A stretch of DNA of 64,000 nucleotides from the NCBI RefSeq assembly GCF_015832195.1, contig NC_052018.1, forward strand, positions 67,641,666 through 67,705,665. Direction: 5' to 3'. Position 1 is the stretch's first letter, and every line of letters begins with the position of its first letter. Positions 49,801-63,785 of the stretch are shown piece by piece. Position numbers and translations under genes: made by a program. The notes beneath the pieces are model-generated. The model saw only the letters and a program-made list of their open reading frames with translations. It was not told the DNA's origin and ran no database searches. Source of the stretch: Motacilla alba alba. Lineage: Eukaryota; Chordata; Aves; Passeriformes; Motacillidae.

Positions 49801-52800
49801 AAATACCATAGCTTTATGATAACAGCTGTTGACAAACTATTCCACACCTGTTAATTACAGGGATTACAAATAGAGAGGAATTTGGGTGTTTGCTCTTATG
49901 AGGACATTACAGATGTTTTCTTCTGTACAAACCTCTGCAGTTGGCCTTAGATCTTTGAGGACGTGGTTGTTTGTCAGCCTGTTCTGTCATCCTGAGACCT
50001 CTGGGTAAGAAGCCACCCAGCTGTCCCATTCAGTTTTTGGTTGTGGAATCTGGCAGCTCTATCAGCTGGTGACGCAGCAGCAGTGCCACTGCCAGCCTTC
50101 TAGTTCAGTCCATCTGCCATGGACTCTGAAGGAGTGGGGACTGTGGGGGAAAAGTGTGCATGGCACAGTATTTCCATCTTCTCATCTAACCACCCTGGCT
50201 AATTAAACAGTTTTGACTCCTCTGTCTTGAAATTGGTCTTCAAAGGTGGTTTAAAACTGTGCCCATATTAGCCTTATGTGGAAAATGGTGTCTCTGTGTT
50301 TTATGCATATTTAAATGTTTTAGGAAACCTGATTTATTTTCTAATGATTTATAACTTACATTCATTTTCTTCAAAAATAACAAAGGCAATGTTTCCTCTA
50401 AATAACTGAAATTTGGAAAAGCCAAGGCATTCTTCAAAATCTTGAATCTTGACCTCCTTTGCCAACAGAGGAGCATTGCACAAAAGTTGTGTATTCTGCC
50501 TGCAGCAAAAGAAGTCAAACGGAGTCTTTAATTCTGAAACCATCTGATCCTATCTGCATTGTAAGCCTGGTAGGTTCACATTTAGCAGATTGCAGTGTGT
50601 TAAACATCAAGCTGGCTTTGAGAGTGGTTTGGTGACCCTGTAGCAAAAAGAATGATGATTTATTTCTGTGGTAGTTAGCACAAAACCTTAGAGCCTAGGA
50701 GGATGAGAAGAGAGATGACAAAACAAGGCAAAAAAGCCCTCCACAATCTATTAAAAAGATGCTTCTTTGGCAGATAATAATTGTTTTATGTTATATATGT
50801 ATATAAATCTATTTACTTAAAAGGGAGTTAAAGGAACTTTGGGAAGTTGTCTGGCTCTTCTCCTGCTTATTAGGATCCATTTAATCTAACATATTCCATG
50901 GCAGATGTGATTTTTTTTCCCTTTTGCATCACATTTTCCTTAATAATTCTGATGATTAGTCTGCAGACTTAGGCAAATCAATTCCAATGCCTCACTATCA
51001 CTATCATGGTGCTTGCTAATAGGAACATTTCCTGAAATCTTATCTGCTAACATTACTAAATTTGAGTGTATGAAGACTAAACCCATAATTTCATTCTTTG
51101 CTATTGCCTATTATGCATTTAAAAGCTATTAACATCACTCCTCCGGACTTTGCTTCTTTGTATTAAAGAGCACTGATTCCTGCTATCTTGCCACATTGAG
51201 TTGGTTTCTGTGTATATAAATGCTCTTGTCTTTCTTCCTTGCCTCCCCTTGGGAAGACTGCATGGCTTTCCTGAAGCATGGTGCCCAGAACTAGTTCATA
51301 ATCTACTACTTTCCATTCTGTGTTTGTGCACCCATGTTTTTGGGGTCAAAAATAGACTCTTGATTTGTCCTTAACATCTTCAGTGTACCATCAGTGAAGG
51401 GTGGTGGTCACACATCTAAGTTTAGTTTATAAATTGGATTAGCTTCTGCTTTTGGATTTTTGTTTTAAATTCCAGGTGCAGAGCAGTTTCTTGTCTAGTG
51501 TGGAATGTTTTGGGACTGATGTATTGCTGTGATGACCATTGTGAGAGGCGCCAAAGCACACTGAAACAATAGAAAATTGGAAGACTGTATGGAAGCTGAT
51601 TTAACAAAAAGCTGTCAGTGAAGTGCAGAGCCTTTAAGAAGAATAAATATTACTTCACAACTGATTAAAAATAAGAGCTATACATTTAAGATGGCAGGCA
51701 CCTTTCCCTGTTTAAATGCCAGCTTGTCCAAACTTCAAACTTATTCAACTGTTGTACAATTTCCATCTCTTAGTTCTAATTACAGGTGGGTAGAGGGTGT
51801 GTTCCCTGCTGCTTATGATTTCTGGTGTGCAGGATACATTACCTCACTTTTCTTCTAAGGTCTGGTAACTTTAACAGGCTTTTAGGCCTGAATGCAGGAA
51901 GCCAGTTAAGTGTTTGCTTAACTTCTGGAGTGTTAGTTTAAAGCTGCCCTGTGTTAATCAGAGTCCTAATTACTAAAATGCTCCCATACCTGCATGAGAG
52001 CTTAGTCCTATCTGTTGACTATTAATTATATTACATTCATTCTTGCATAAAAGCAGCTGTAGTTAAATGGAAAAGCTTAGCCCACGTGGTTCTCAGAATC
52101 ACCCAGGCTTTTGGAGAATGAAGGTGCCTTTGCTCAGGAACAAGGGAGAAACTTAATAAACAGGTTCTGTGCATAAGGCATGTTCCCGTTGACTGGCTGG
52201 TGATTGTGGTGTCTGAACGGTCGCAGACATACAAGCTGGTGCTCTTTGGCATTGAAGCCATCACCTGAGAAAAAATCTGGGGCCAAATGAACAAACTGCT
52301 TCAGCCTTCTGCTGAATAAATGCTCCTGAATGTTTGCCTTGTTTTTTTCTTGTTCATGTATTAGCAGCATCGCTCCATCTCTTGCCATGTCATGTGAATG
52401 CATAACTTATGCTTTTGCCTAAGGAGGGTAAAAATCCATATGAGTTCAATAGCAGAAAAAGTGACCAACTCTTTTTACAGCTCTGGGGCTCTGTTCTAAA
52501 AGGAAGGTTGGACAAATATTTGCCTCCAAAATGTATTATAACTTCTGACAGATTTTTTTTTTCAAAAAAAAAAAGGATTTGTTCTGTCTCATGGGTATTC
52601 TGGCAAATCTGTTACCTGAAAAGAAAATGGAAAAGTGTTTCCTCCAACTTTTTTTTTTTTCCAAATCACACTGCTTGTTTGTTTGTCCTTAATTTGGTTT
52701 TGTTTAATTTTGCATTGCATTAATTGCATGGGCACGTAGTGTCTTCACATGAAGAAAGAGCCATCTTGCCACCATCTTCAAGGTTAGATTCTGGATCAGG

Positions 52801-53460
52801 CATAGAGAATCCAGCAAGGGTAAATGTTAAGACAGGTAGGATGATAATGATGAAGGAGAATGAGTGAAGCAGAAAGCATCAATGTTTCATTTATCATATG
52901 GATTTATTTTTTTTTTTTTGCAGTGTAACCAGTGGTTTTGTTTAATCACTTAAAACCCTGATGTTTTGGCAGTGGAAACCTGTGCACTTAAAAGCCAAGA
53001 CACTCCAAAGTCAGACAGTAGGATGGAGAAGTTAGAGTACATTTTCATGCTTCTTTTTCCATGTTTAATATTTAGTTTTGCACTACAGTTGCAGAGCATA
53101 TTTTCAAGATAATATACAAGATCCTCTTTTTAAGTACCCCATATCCACTGGGGACTTGGGATAAACTGCACAAACCACTTTTGGAAATCGAGTCATAAAT
53201 TAGAGTTGTAGTGTTGAAGACACTTGCTATAATCAAGTTCTTATGTCTTTATAGCAGAAGGAGGTTTTGATGGAGAGCTGGCTGCCCTAAGAGATGTGCC
53301 TGTTCAAATTTGCCGCATCTCTCACCTGCCTTCCAGTGGCCACTGTGGAGGAGTGTGCATCTCTCACAGGGTCTGTCTCTGATGTTTCAGCCTAAACAAA
53401 CATCTTTGTGATGTTCTTGGGTATCTGAAATGGTACTACTCATCACATTCTATTCTATAT
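43876..53460. other. Predicted intron (middle), no gene recognised
   Basis: Long AT-rich unique sequence. Apart from an A17 run at 44,054-44,070, I see no recognisable transposon, RNA gene or coding exon. An imperfect duplication around GGTATCTCTG occurs near 47,765-47,810. Confidence 0.45.
44054..44070. repeat. Poly(A) homopolymer, 17 bases
   Basis: An uninterrupted A run between TGTAGATAC and GTTTTG, without neighbouring gene-like sequence. Confidence 0.95.
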
Positions 53461-53495
53461 TATTATCATTATCATTATTATTATTATTATCATCA
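53461..53495. repeat. (ATT/ATC)n trinucleotide microsatellite
   Basis: Repeating TATTATCATTATCATTATTA units followed by further TTA copies and ending in ATCATCA. It is a short impure microsatellite. Confidence 0.9.
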
Positions 53496-53574
53496 ATCCT
53501 TCTCACTGCAGTGGTACAGACTGTACTACTACCATCAAGCCATTTTAGATATAAGGACCATGCATCTCTTATAG

Positions 53575-53662
53575 GAAGCCAAAGCATGCAGTTTCATCTG
53601 TCAACGCCGCCTTTATCAGCCACACCCTCCCAGTTACATTAGCCTCCTCCACCCTGAAACAG
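53575..53662 (+). other. Candidate 88-bp exon with perfect donor
   Basis: The donor is an exact consensus, AACAG|GTAAGT (GT at 53,663). The acceptor is moderate (GCATCTCTTATAG, AG at 53,573-53,574). Two of the three + frames are open across the segment and it holds two CpGs. It would fit as a cassette, UTR or lncRNA exon of the transcript starting at 33.2 kb. No protein family is recognised, and a chance pairing remains likely. Confidence 0.22.
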
Positions 53663-54530
53663 GTAAGTTGGGTGACAGCTTTCCCAGGCCCCAGTCTGGA
53701 AGGAGTATCAGGGTGTGGTGTGGCCACTGGTTGTAGGCAGCAGGCTTGTAGGCTGGAACTGGGAAGGCAGAGCAGCCCAGCACTGGCACGGGAGCCCAGC
53801 AGCACCACTGACCCTGCAGGCAAAACAGAAAAAGCCAAACCTTTTTTGGCTGGATCAGCAAACTTGTCTTGCTGACTGTGTGGCTGCACACATGCATGTG
53901 TCCTGGGTGGGGGGGAATGCGAGATCAGGAGCAGAGTGAGAGTGGCTCACAGTCCAGAGGACTTAAACTGCATCCTGTACTGGGTGACAGCATAAGATGA
54001 TTTAAGCTTTATCTCAGAGGGGCATGGTTTGCATCAGAATTATATCCAGCTGATATTAATTGTCGTTTTGGTGATTTCCCAAGGTTAAATACAGGGATTT
54101 CTATGTGCCATTACTCTTCCTGAAAGTGAAATTGTGCTGGCCTAAAATGGCTGTATATAGTGGGAACATATATTTCAACCAATATGCTGCAGTATTTTAA
54201 TCAGAATGTAAAATTGAGGGGAAAAGGCATAGGTTTTAGTTGTTTTGTTCTGTGATTAGTTTCATTTGGACTCAAAAATCTAGAACAATTGACCTTCTTA
54301 ATCTGTCAGGGAGGATGATATAATACAGGGAGGTTAAATCAAGACCTCACCCTCCATACCTCAAGACCTAATGACATCAAAGCAATGTTCAACATGGTAC
54401 TGTAATTCCCTTCAGGTCCAGGAGTTTTGTGTTTATTGCCTACCTTATAATCCAGCTTTAACTGTAAAATATGCTAAATGCCTATTTATGCTTTCCATCT
54501 TCTCACTAACCTTTTCAGCAGTTTTTAGAG
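53663..54530. other. No gene seen
   Basis: The first 300 bp are moderately GC-rich and open on both strands without recognisable protein; the remainder is AT-rich. Confidence 0.5.
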
Positions 54531-54640
54531 GGTTTTTTTTTTGTTTTTTTTTTTTTTTTTTTTTTTTTTTTTGGTTGGTTGGTTTTTTTAGCTTTTTTAT
54601 TTTTTGGTTTTGTTTTGGTTTGTTTTTTTGGTTTTTTTTT
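54531..54640. repeat. T-rich / (GGTT)n low-complexity tract
   Basis: A long T run (about 54,544-54,572) is embedded in GTTTT and GGTTGGTT units. Frames across it encode only Phe or Lys runs and are not coding. Confidence 0.95.
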
Positions 54641-57600
54641 AACAATGGGAGGGGAATGTGAGTCAGACTATCTCCGGTCCATGTGTGTACTGAAACCATG
54701 AGCTTACATTCATAAGTTGCTGAAAGACTTGTTACAAGAAAGATAGGTAGCGTCCCCCACTGGCTGCATTTTTGGATGACTGGTACCAAGCAGTTTGTGC
54801 TGTTCATCTTCCACTCAGTGGTGGCTATATGTGAAACACACATGACAAAGCAGGGCTGTTGGGGAGCTGCTGAGAGGCCCCCAAATTTCATCTATCTTCT
54901 GGGTGAATGGTAGCAGACAGTGTCACCACCTACCCAGCTGTACATCTGGGCATCCTGCGGAAACACTAGCATGTGGACACATAAGCAATGTCACAATCCA
55001 GAATAAAACTGGAGGTAGGTGTGGGAACAGGTGTTTTCTGGATTGCTCACATTGATTCAAGTGATATCTATGTCCTTGTCACCTATTTCTAATGTGTCTC
55101 TAAATCTCTTGTTTCTCTTAGATGCCTTGCTATGGATTTGGCAAGCAGCTTTAAACACATATTATTTTGGTTCTTGTGAGGGGATGGAGAATAGAGATAG
55201 AGAAGACCTTGTAAAAACTATAGTATCAAGGGGAGCTCTTTATGTCTCCTGTACAGTTATACTGTAAATCCACTAGAAGCTTGCATTCTGAAGTGTTTCT
55301 ATTATTTCAAAATCAGCTGTCTCACTTTCTTTTCTGAGTCTGAAGTGCCATCACACATTCTCCTTAAACCATACAGTTTAATGATTTAATTCTCACTCCT
55401 ATTTTTCTTTTTTAAAAATTTTCATAGGTAAGGTTGAGTCTTCCTCTTCAAGTTTATAACAAAAGATGTAGATACTGAAGTGTGCACTGAAGTTTCAAAC
55501 TGAAGTTTGATGTAGCTTTTTGTGTCATTCATGTTGTAAAACAAAGTGTTTGATTTTGAAAATCAAAAGGGAAAAAAAAAAACCCACAAATGTCCCTGTG
55601 TTTTTAATAAGCAGAGTTTTGCCAAGTAGCAATTAGTACTCAGTTTTTGTGCTAATTAAGAGCTTCTTAGGATCCTCTAAGAAGAGTTTCTGCCAAGCTA
55701 GCAGATTTTCGGACAGGTGAGCTGCTTTTAGCTTTACCTCTGCTAGGTGCATTTTTTGTAACGTTTTTCCTAAGTACTATTCTGTTGCCCTGACATTCAC
55801 CGTGTTCTTATGCTCACTAATGTGATATGTGTGAAGCTTTATATTTGTGCTGGAGAAAAATTACAGAAGCTGAAATAATCACTCAAAGCAAAAGCTGTTG
55901 TTCTGAAACTAAGTAAGGGAAGAGAGGAAGCATAGTCTTGTTTTCCTAAGCCAAATTCTTTACTGAGCCTCCTTTCAAAATACAAGCGTATAAAGTCCCA
56001 TGGGGCTGTGGTTGTCACTGACCCATTGAGGTCCATCATACTGCAGGAATTGTGGTAAGTTCAATTGAAACTGTTTTGGTCTCTTCACACAATGGGAATG
56101 AAGGTTTTCAGAAGTGTTGATCAAAACTTTTTTTCAAAGGAGGAGATACAGACATTTTTAGACTGAAAGCACCTGAAGGCCCTAGTTTGAATTGATGTTT
56201 TTAGGGCTTTCCCATTACTGAGACAAAAACGTGTTTCATGTTAACTCTGTGAAATGTCTTCTTGGCTTTTGAGGATTTAGTAATTTTACATTGACAGTAT
56301 CTTCAAACAAATTTTTGCTCACTTCATCTACTTCTTGAAAAGAAAAAAAAGGGACAATTCAGAATCTTATTATTCAGCTGATCATAAGTAGAGACATAGG
56401 CCAATGTTAGTATTTTCTCCAATATCAAGATGAGGCTTTCAATATGTCTAGTTCTCATAGTGCCAGAAGATATTTTCCCTCATTCCTTATTTTAGATACC
56501 CATCCTCTTAATCCCATATTACACATAACATTTTTAAAAAATCTACTGTTTAGCCAAGATATAGGAAAAAATATTAGAAAAGTTTAGTTCATGGGTACAT
56601 AATGATTTTTGTATTTTTGGTCTAAATTTCTCATAAATGAATATGTGAGGTGTGTATGCGATCACTCATTAGGAACCACAGTAAATCTATGGATCAGAGC
56701 ATTTTCTTTGGGATGACCTTATTTGGCTATAATCAGCTACAGTGAGACTTAGGTGGTGGCACAGATGGCATCTGGTTGCTGAGCCATTGGAAGCACTTTC
56801 ATCTGATTGGACAAAACCTTTGTGTGATCAAACTCCCTTGCTACTTCAGTATGAAATATGTGATTGCTTGAACCAGCACTAAGTGGTTAGGATTAGTAGA
56901 ATGGTGTGAACTGTAATGCCTGTGTTCTCTGACTACTTTGTAGTAAGAAAAGAAACCGAAGCAAACCCTGAATGGGTAACCTTCCTGATCATTCATTCCC
57001 TGTCTTCCCAATCAGTTTTGCATTTACTGGTCACATGTGGACTTGTTAGCTGGGATTTCACATTGTAGTCATGTCAGAAGGAAAGCTCTTTGCCACTTCA
57101 CTTGGACCATTCATTACTCTCATTCCAATTAAGCATTGACATGCAATGGGGTCTTGGTATCATTTTCCTTCTCTGTAGTAACATGAGGTCATCTAAGATT
57201 ACCAGATTAGAAGTGTTTTCTCTCTCTTGTCTATATTCAAGGAAGAGCTGCCTAGGGTAGATCTGGGGAAGAGTTCTTGAATAGACCTGGAAGAGAAATG
57301 GAGCTTGCAATCTCACACTGAAATTTATAGCTAGATGTTGGCTAACTCTTTCCAAGATACTTTCCTGACCTTTCTGAGATTAGTTTTATGAAAGAGCCAA
57401 AGAGAAGAATCTTCAGATTTCCTTTTACTTATTGTCTATTTTTGCTGAGCTTGAAAGCATCAATAATGGAAAAATACTCAAACCTTAACTGTGGTGACAC
57501 AGTTTGAATGGCTTGTGGCCAAACACTGTAAAAAAACCAAGGTCAGAATAAGTTAATAACGAGCCTCCAGGTGCAGTTTATCTTCTGCCTGTGTTTGAGT

Positions 57601-60600
57601 AAAGAAGGTGCCCAGTTACTATGAGCCAAAAAATAACCCCTTAGCCAGTAAGTCATGAAGTTGGAATCCTTTCTCTCCGATGCTGCAAAATTGTAATTGC
57701 AACTGAGGTTACAGAGATAGAAGTGGTCCTGAAACTCTCTACAGAAGGGGAGCTCTGGCACTTTTCTGTGGATGTGCGCACAGAAGCTGTTGGTGATTGC
57801 CCCGTCAGCTTCCTCCCTTCTTCTTTTGTTATAGGGGAAGATATTCCCTGCTGTATTAAAAAGTGTTTAAACTCATTCCACCCCACAGGGCTCCTGTATG
57901 ATGTCTGATTTCTTGTCACTTTTCATGCTGGCTTTAAAACTGGATCTACCCAGATGACTCAGAAGACTGAACTTTCAAATCCAGGTCTGATCATCTGTTT
58001 ATCATTCAGCACTCCATTTCCCAAGTTCTGTATTTGACTGACAGCTCAGTTCTGAGACTTTGTCCAGCTCTTAAGTTTCAATCATTGTCAAAACTGGCAA
58101 ATGTAGATCTTGCCTTCCAAATAGTGAGGAAGTTACTTCTTTAACTCCATCACTAGCTTTGCCTCTGGTTTACTAGTCCAATGGCACACTACTGAATCTT
58201 TTGTGCTGTGAAGGGAGTCTGAAGAAATCAGCTTGTGTTTTTAATTACATGTTTGTTCAGCCTTCCGAGGATGTCAGGAGCTGTGAACAGCAAATGCCCA
58301 GTGATTGCCAGGAAGAAGGCTGCTGACTGCAGTCCATCATAGACAGAACCCTTCTGTGTAGCTGCCACTGCCTTGCCATGCACATACCGACGATATCTGA
58401 TTTTGATTATAGTCTCTCCTCTGATGATAGTGGTGTCTCGGGTTCTCCTGGAGACAAAGTCTTGGTCAAGTGAAAACATAAGCAATGGTGTAGTCAAGGA
58501 CAAAGTCAATCAGTCTCCCCCAGATTCCAGCCTATTGACTCTTCTTTCTTCCTCATTTGGAGTGAACTGAAAGGCTAACAATCTCCCTTTAAATGAGCAT
58601 AACTTGCTGTATTATGTTAGTCTAGACAAAGGAAGTCAAATTAATTAGCAGAAAGACTGCAAATGTGCTGTGGAGGAGGACCTGTCATTAGAGTACCTCA
58701 TTCAGGCTCCTGTGGCTTGCTGTGTATTCAGAATGATAGCTCTGGTCTTCCTCTCTGCAGAAGAGAAATAGAATACTAGGCTTCAATTAGAGACAGAACT
58801 ATAATTCAGTCATGGGCAAGGAGAGGGGGAGGTGAGTAGGAAGACGGCTGCTCTGCAAAGCCCAAGTCATAAAACATAAAATCCCGGTTTACACATGGCA
58901 GCAGATCCTTCTGTGATTGAATTACAGCCTTCATATTCAGTAGTGGGTCAGGTCTGTGAACCAGAATACAGACAGAGCAAATATTTACATTCTGTGTGTA
59001 ATGACAGAGGGAGAATCGCTGCTCTGAGCATGAATCAAAGCCACAAGAACATAGATGTGGGACAGCCACGTGTTGCCAACAGTGTGAAGTGGGAGGGTTG
59101 AAGTAAATTTCCAGTATTTGGATGTTAAATTTCCTACAGATCATCCTACAGCATTTAACTGAAAATTTGTCTTCTATTTACTTTTATTTGTGACACACAC
59201 TGCCAATAACAGTGCATAAATGGCAGTTTGCCCTATTATTCTGTGTGCTAAATGTTTTCTAATTATTTCTGGAAAGTTAATTTGAAGTGTATAGGTATTT
59301 AGCATTTCATGTTGATAGTGCATATATAATTAAAATTTTATTTGTATTCCTGACTTCATAGCATCTCCAAAGATTTTTTTCTCTTGACAGCTGTTGAGCC
59401 GCTGTGATTTATTTTGGTCCATTTGACAACTGTCACAGTCAAAAAGGTTACTGTCAGTTTGGAAATATCAATGGACACGTAGTGAAGTAAAAATTCTTTT
59501 TTATGTATTAGAAAACAACTTAAATACAAGGGTCAAAATATCTCCAAACTGAAGAACTTGCAGCAAAACATCAACTGGTGCATGGACTAGGGTAGACAAG
59601 AAGCCATGTAACTCTAAAGGTTTTCAACTCTAAATGTCACGTTTGTTTGCAAAAACACAGGAAAAAAAAAAACCTGTCTGAGCATGTGGTTGCTGCACTT
59701 TTCAGCTCTTATAGGTGTGAATGATATTTTAGTTGCATACATCAAGTTTTTCTTGTAGAGACCCTGAGTGAACAGGGTTCCTTTCAGAGCAAAGCCCACA
59801 GCGGAGTTAAACATTTGAAACAAAACTAATTAAACAGGGATTGTGATGGGCCATTGGGTAACCCAGAAAAAGTAACTGCAAAAGTAAGCCAAACAGGGGG
59901 CTGGTGCTCTTAGGGAGAGAAGAAGAAAACATCTGGTAATTCTCCACCTAAGTTTGTGAACAAAAGGGGTTACAAAATATTATACTATCAACCTGAGGAT
60001 AATACTATGTGTGGTGTGCAGCAGTGACTTGTTCCTGTTGGCATCCATCGATACAGAGTGCAAACAGGCTTTACACTGTTGGGCCAGCTTACACCCTGGG
60101 TGAGAGAATGTGTTAAAGAATGTATTAAATGCATTTGAGGTGACCTGCTGCCGTTTCAAGGTGTCTTGTGTTACATGTGAACATAAGAGCTCATGAACTC
60201 TGATTTTCTATGGGTGTATTCAGTGTGCCAGTCCACCACAGTAACCCTAAACGTCCCCTTTACTACTCACACCTCCTGTTCTAAATTGTGGTAGCATTGA
60301 CTTGTTCTGCCCATCTCCTTCCCTGAAATATTTTTCATGCCTCTCTGTATACCCTAGGAGATGAAACACCTTTAGTGCAATGCAATAGAATTTTCAAACC
60401 TGCCTTGCTGTCCAACCCATTTGAAATTTGGCAGAGGAAAAAAAAAAAATTGTGAGGAGGTGTCAGATGTGTTGCTTATAAACTGAAGGAAAGGCAAAAT
60501 AGGATGAGAGGATTCCCTAGATTTAGCCTCACTGAGGAGTAAAAGTGCTTTTCTGTGCCACTAATAACTCTGGTAAGGCTCTTAGTTATGTGTTTGCATG

Positions 60601-63057
60601 GCATAGACTTGGTTGGAGCTAGCAGGCTACACGGGGTCAACACTTGTTTTATTTGCTCATTAGCATAGATCTTCTGCACTCTGTCCCCAGAACTGCTAAG
60701 TTTTAGTCAGGAGGACTGACGCTTTGTCAGGCAAATTTAAGCAGAAATAAATGTAAATGAAAAATGCTCCAAGCAATAAATCTATGCCATTTTTAAGACA
60801 ACTGTATGAAAATACAGCTAGAATGGTTCTTACAAATGACAGATTGGAAAGTAGTGGGATATATAGCTGAAATTTTGTTCGTATGGGAATTTGCATACTA
60901 CCTAATAGAAAGATTAGCCTGTGGGATATTGGGATAGGAGCAATTCTTATTTGAACCATCTGTGTTTCAGCTCTATAAATAGGATACTGGCTTACAGAGA
61001 TTCATAATATAAAGACTAAACCATCAATAACATTTTAGATTTTTCAAACAAGAACATGACTAGAGTCATAATGTGGTAACTGAGGATAGCATCTTGACAG
61101 AGAGCCTGAAAGAATAAAACTATCTGAATCTACCGGAAAATCTGGAAAATTTAAATATTACATCTCTGCTGATTAATCTAGTATTTCTTTTATAACTATT
61201 ACATGCCACCTGTTGATTTTTAGAAGTAGTTGCATTTTCCTGATCATTAAGAGAAGCAAGCACTTCTTTTGAGCATATTTATGATGCTTTGGAGACCCCA
61301 ATTTTCTCCTAGAACAGAACTTGTTCAAATGCCCTCTTTTTAGAATGGTGCAAGTACAGTAGGGAACATATATTGAAGGTTAATGGTCATCTCCCTTATT
61401 GAGGCTAGAAAATGAGCAGTGCATTCTAAAGTAGTATGTTGTTTGAAGCTACAAAGATATGAAGCTCCTAACTCCATCCCTGTTCTATCAAAACTCAGGG
61501 AAACTATATTGGAAATTTTCATGCAAAACAATTTTCATTTACAAGAGTATAATGTTTTTAAAGAAAAGCTTGCCTAAGGGTAATAAATCTCTATTTCTTT
61601 GCAAAAAGAAGAGTATTGGTGCCATGCAGTGCAATTGAAAGATGTTGGATATGGTCCATTCTCAGTTAATTTCTGACCTCCAGTAACTTACTTCCCCCCT
61701 GAGCTCAGTTCTGGTCCCACCATATGTTGGTCACCAAGTCAGTCTACAAACATTTGAAGTTGTGTTGTTTAGTCAGGCATTGGTCTTGGATGAGATTTCT
61801 ATGTTCTGTTGTAATGCAAACAACAAAAATATAATGGAGACTGTTCATTGCAAAATAGTCTTTTGTAGCATCGATTCTCCAGTGAGGAAGCAACGAAATG
61901 AGCTATTGTATTTAAATGCTGAACTTTCCCCATTCTTGTGTTGACTGTCCTCCTTTCCAACAGGCTGAGGGATGGTCACAAATGAAGACATTTGCTCAAG
62001 TCACCGCTTCCCTTCATATTTAGTTTTTAGTTTCCCAGGGGCAGAAGTCTGCTGTTTTCTCCTGAATGAAATGCTGCCAAATGGGAGTGTAACAGCTGCC
62101 TTCAACACAGAAGAATAAAGTTAAATGTAGGCTGTTTTTACTTGCTGTTTTCCAGTTTTACAGAACTGACTTTGGGGGCTCTTTGGGGCTCTTTATCTTG
62201 TGCTGAAAGGCTGAGAAACACTGAGATGAAGACCAAGTATCTTTTCAACTCTTGCAGGGAAACATTTTTTAGATTCATAGGAGAAATATCAGTCCTTTCC
62301 AAAAAAGTTCTTCTCCTTGTATCCATTCCTTCCACCCCCTGACTGTAGCATTCTTCAAAACCAGGTTGTAAGGAAGAGAATCAGCCTCATTGACAGCTGG
62401 CAGAAATCTGGTTTTATTTTGTGGGTTTTTCCCTCCTCCCACTCCCCCTTTTTTTTCCCAGCGTTGCATATGCTGCCAGTACCGATGACTACCCAGACAC
62501 TTCTGAGTAGGACATCTCACTCTGCTTGGGACAGTTCACATGTGCTCACCAGGCAGACATTTGTCTGTTCTTGGTTCTAAAACCACAAGTTCCTGAAGCT
62601 GAAATAGCAACAAAATTTAGGGCTTTTAATCATAATGATACAAACCCTCCCCTTTTTTCCAGTTACCTGCTAGTATTCAATCAGAGTTATGTGTGTTCCT
62701 AATCCCCTAAAAAAGGCATTTCTACATTACCTCAGGTACTGTAGGATGACTTTGCTTTTGCATTTCTTGCAGCTTTCGTTCCTTCTCTTTATTTCACTTT
62801 TCCTGTTTTAAAATGATAAATGCTGACACAGTTGTTGAGTCAAAATCTTTGCTACTGATAAATACAGGGTCATTTGAAATTGATAGTGTCTTTATTCACT
62901 GTATTACCTGGCTAACATTTAGACTTAAAAAAACCCAAACCAGCAAAACTTGCAGCATTGTTTCCTGCACTATTTTCTTCTAGTTGGGGCCTTAGTAATT
63001 GCATTTATTATATGTGTGTGTGTTTTTTTGGGAAGCACTGGTATTTATCATGGACAT
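54641..63057. other. Predicted intron (right part), no gene recognised
   Basis: AT-rich sequence without recognised transposons until the CR1 at 63,058. An open minus-strand frame at 58,228-58,509 (93 codons) holds an exon-like 60-bp core, listed separately. Nothing else could be assigned. Confidence 0.45.
58388..58447 (-). other. Candidate 60-bp exon on the minus strand (weak)
   Basis: On the minus strand an acceptor (CTTTGTCTCCAG) and a donor TCG|GTATGT bound exactly 60 bp, a multiple of three. It is open in two frames and lies within a 93-codon open frame; the reading includes RTRDTTIIRGETIIKIRYR. This is opposite to the orientation of the gene predicted from the 33.2 kb promoter. I recognise no family; chance is the default explanation. 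Confidence 0.15.
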
Positions 63058-63408
63058 AATCATAGAGGACGAGTAAGGTTAGAAGGAACCACAGTGGGGT
63101 ATCTGATCCAACCTTCCTGCTGAAGCAGGGTCATCCTAGAGCACATTGCACAGAATTGCATCCAGACAATTCTTGAATGTCTCTAGTCAGGGATACTCCA
63201 GCACCTCTCTGGGCAATCTGTTCCACTGCACCCTCATCCATGCATTGAAGAAGTTCTTCCTCATATTCAGGTGAAACTTCCCATGCATCAGTTTCTGCCT
63301 ATTGACTCTTGTCTTGTTGCTTGGCACCACTGAGAAGAGCCGGGCTCCATCCTCTTGGCACCCTCCCTTCAGAATCTTTTAGGCATTGATGAGGTCCTTT
63401 CTCAGTCA

Positions 63409-63630
63409 TCACTTCTTGAGGCTGAACAGTCCCAGCTCCCTCAGCCTTTCCTCATAGGGGAGATGTTCCAGTCCCTTAATCATGTTTGTTGTACTGAGGA
63501 TCCCAGAACTGGACCTAGCACTCCACATGTGCCCCACCAGAGCTGAGTAGAGGGGCAGGATCACCTCCCTCGACCTGCTGGCAATGCCCTTCCTAATCCA
63601 TCCCAGGACACCATTGGCCTTCTTGGCCAC
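63409..63630 (-). pseudogene. CR1 ORF2 C-terminal remnant, frameshifted
   Basis: Minus-strand readings include KKANGVLGWIRKGIASRSRE at the start and GLEHLPYEERLRELGLFSLKK-like sequence at the end. These are the conserved blocks flanking the CR1 ORF2 tail. The middle, where 'HLEYCVQFW'-type sequence is expected, is out of frame (LVGHMWSARSSSG), so at least one compensated frameshift is present. Non-functional. Confidence 0.9.
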
Positions 63631-63785
63631 AAGGGCACTGCTGGCTCTTGGACAGCTTGTTGTCCACCAGGACCCCCGGGTCCTTTTCCACAGAGCTGCT
63701 TTCGAGCAGCTCAGCCCCCAGCCTGTGCTGGTGCAGGGTTTTTTTCTCCCCAGGTGCAGGACCCTGCACGTGCCTTGGATAAATT

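Noticed and set aside
54371..54891. Frames of 96 and 148 codons across the T-rich tract
   Set aside because: Phe/Lys low complexity, not protein-like.
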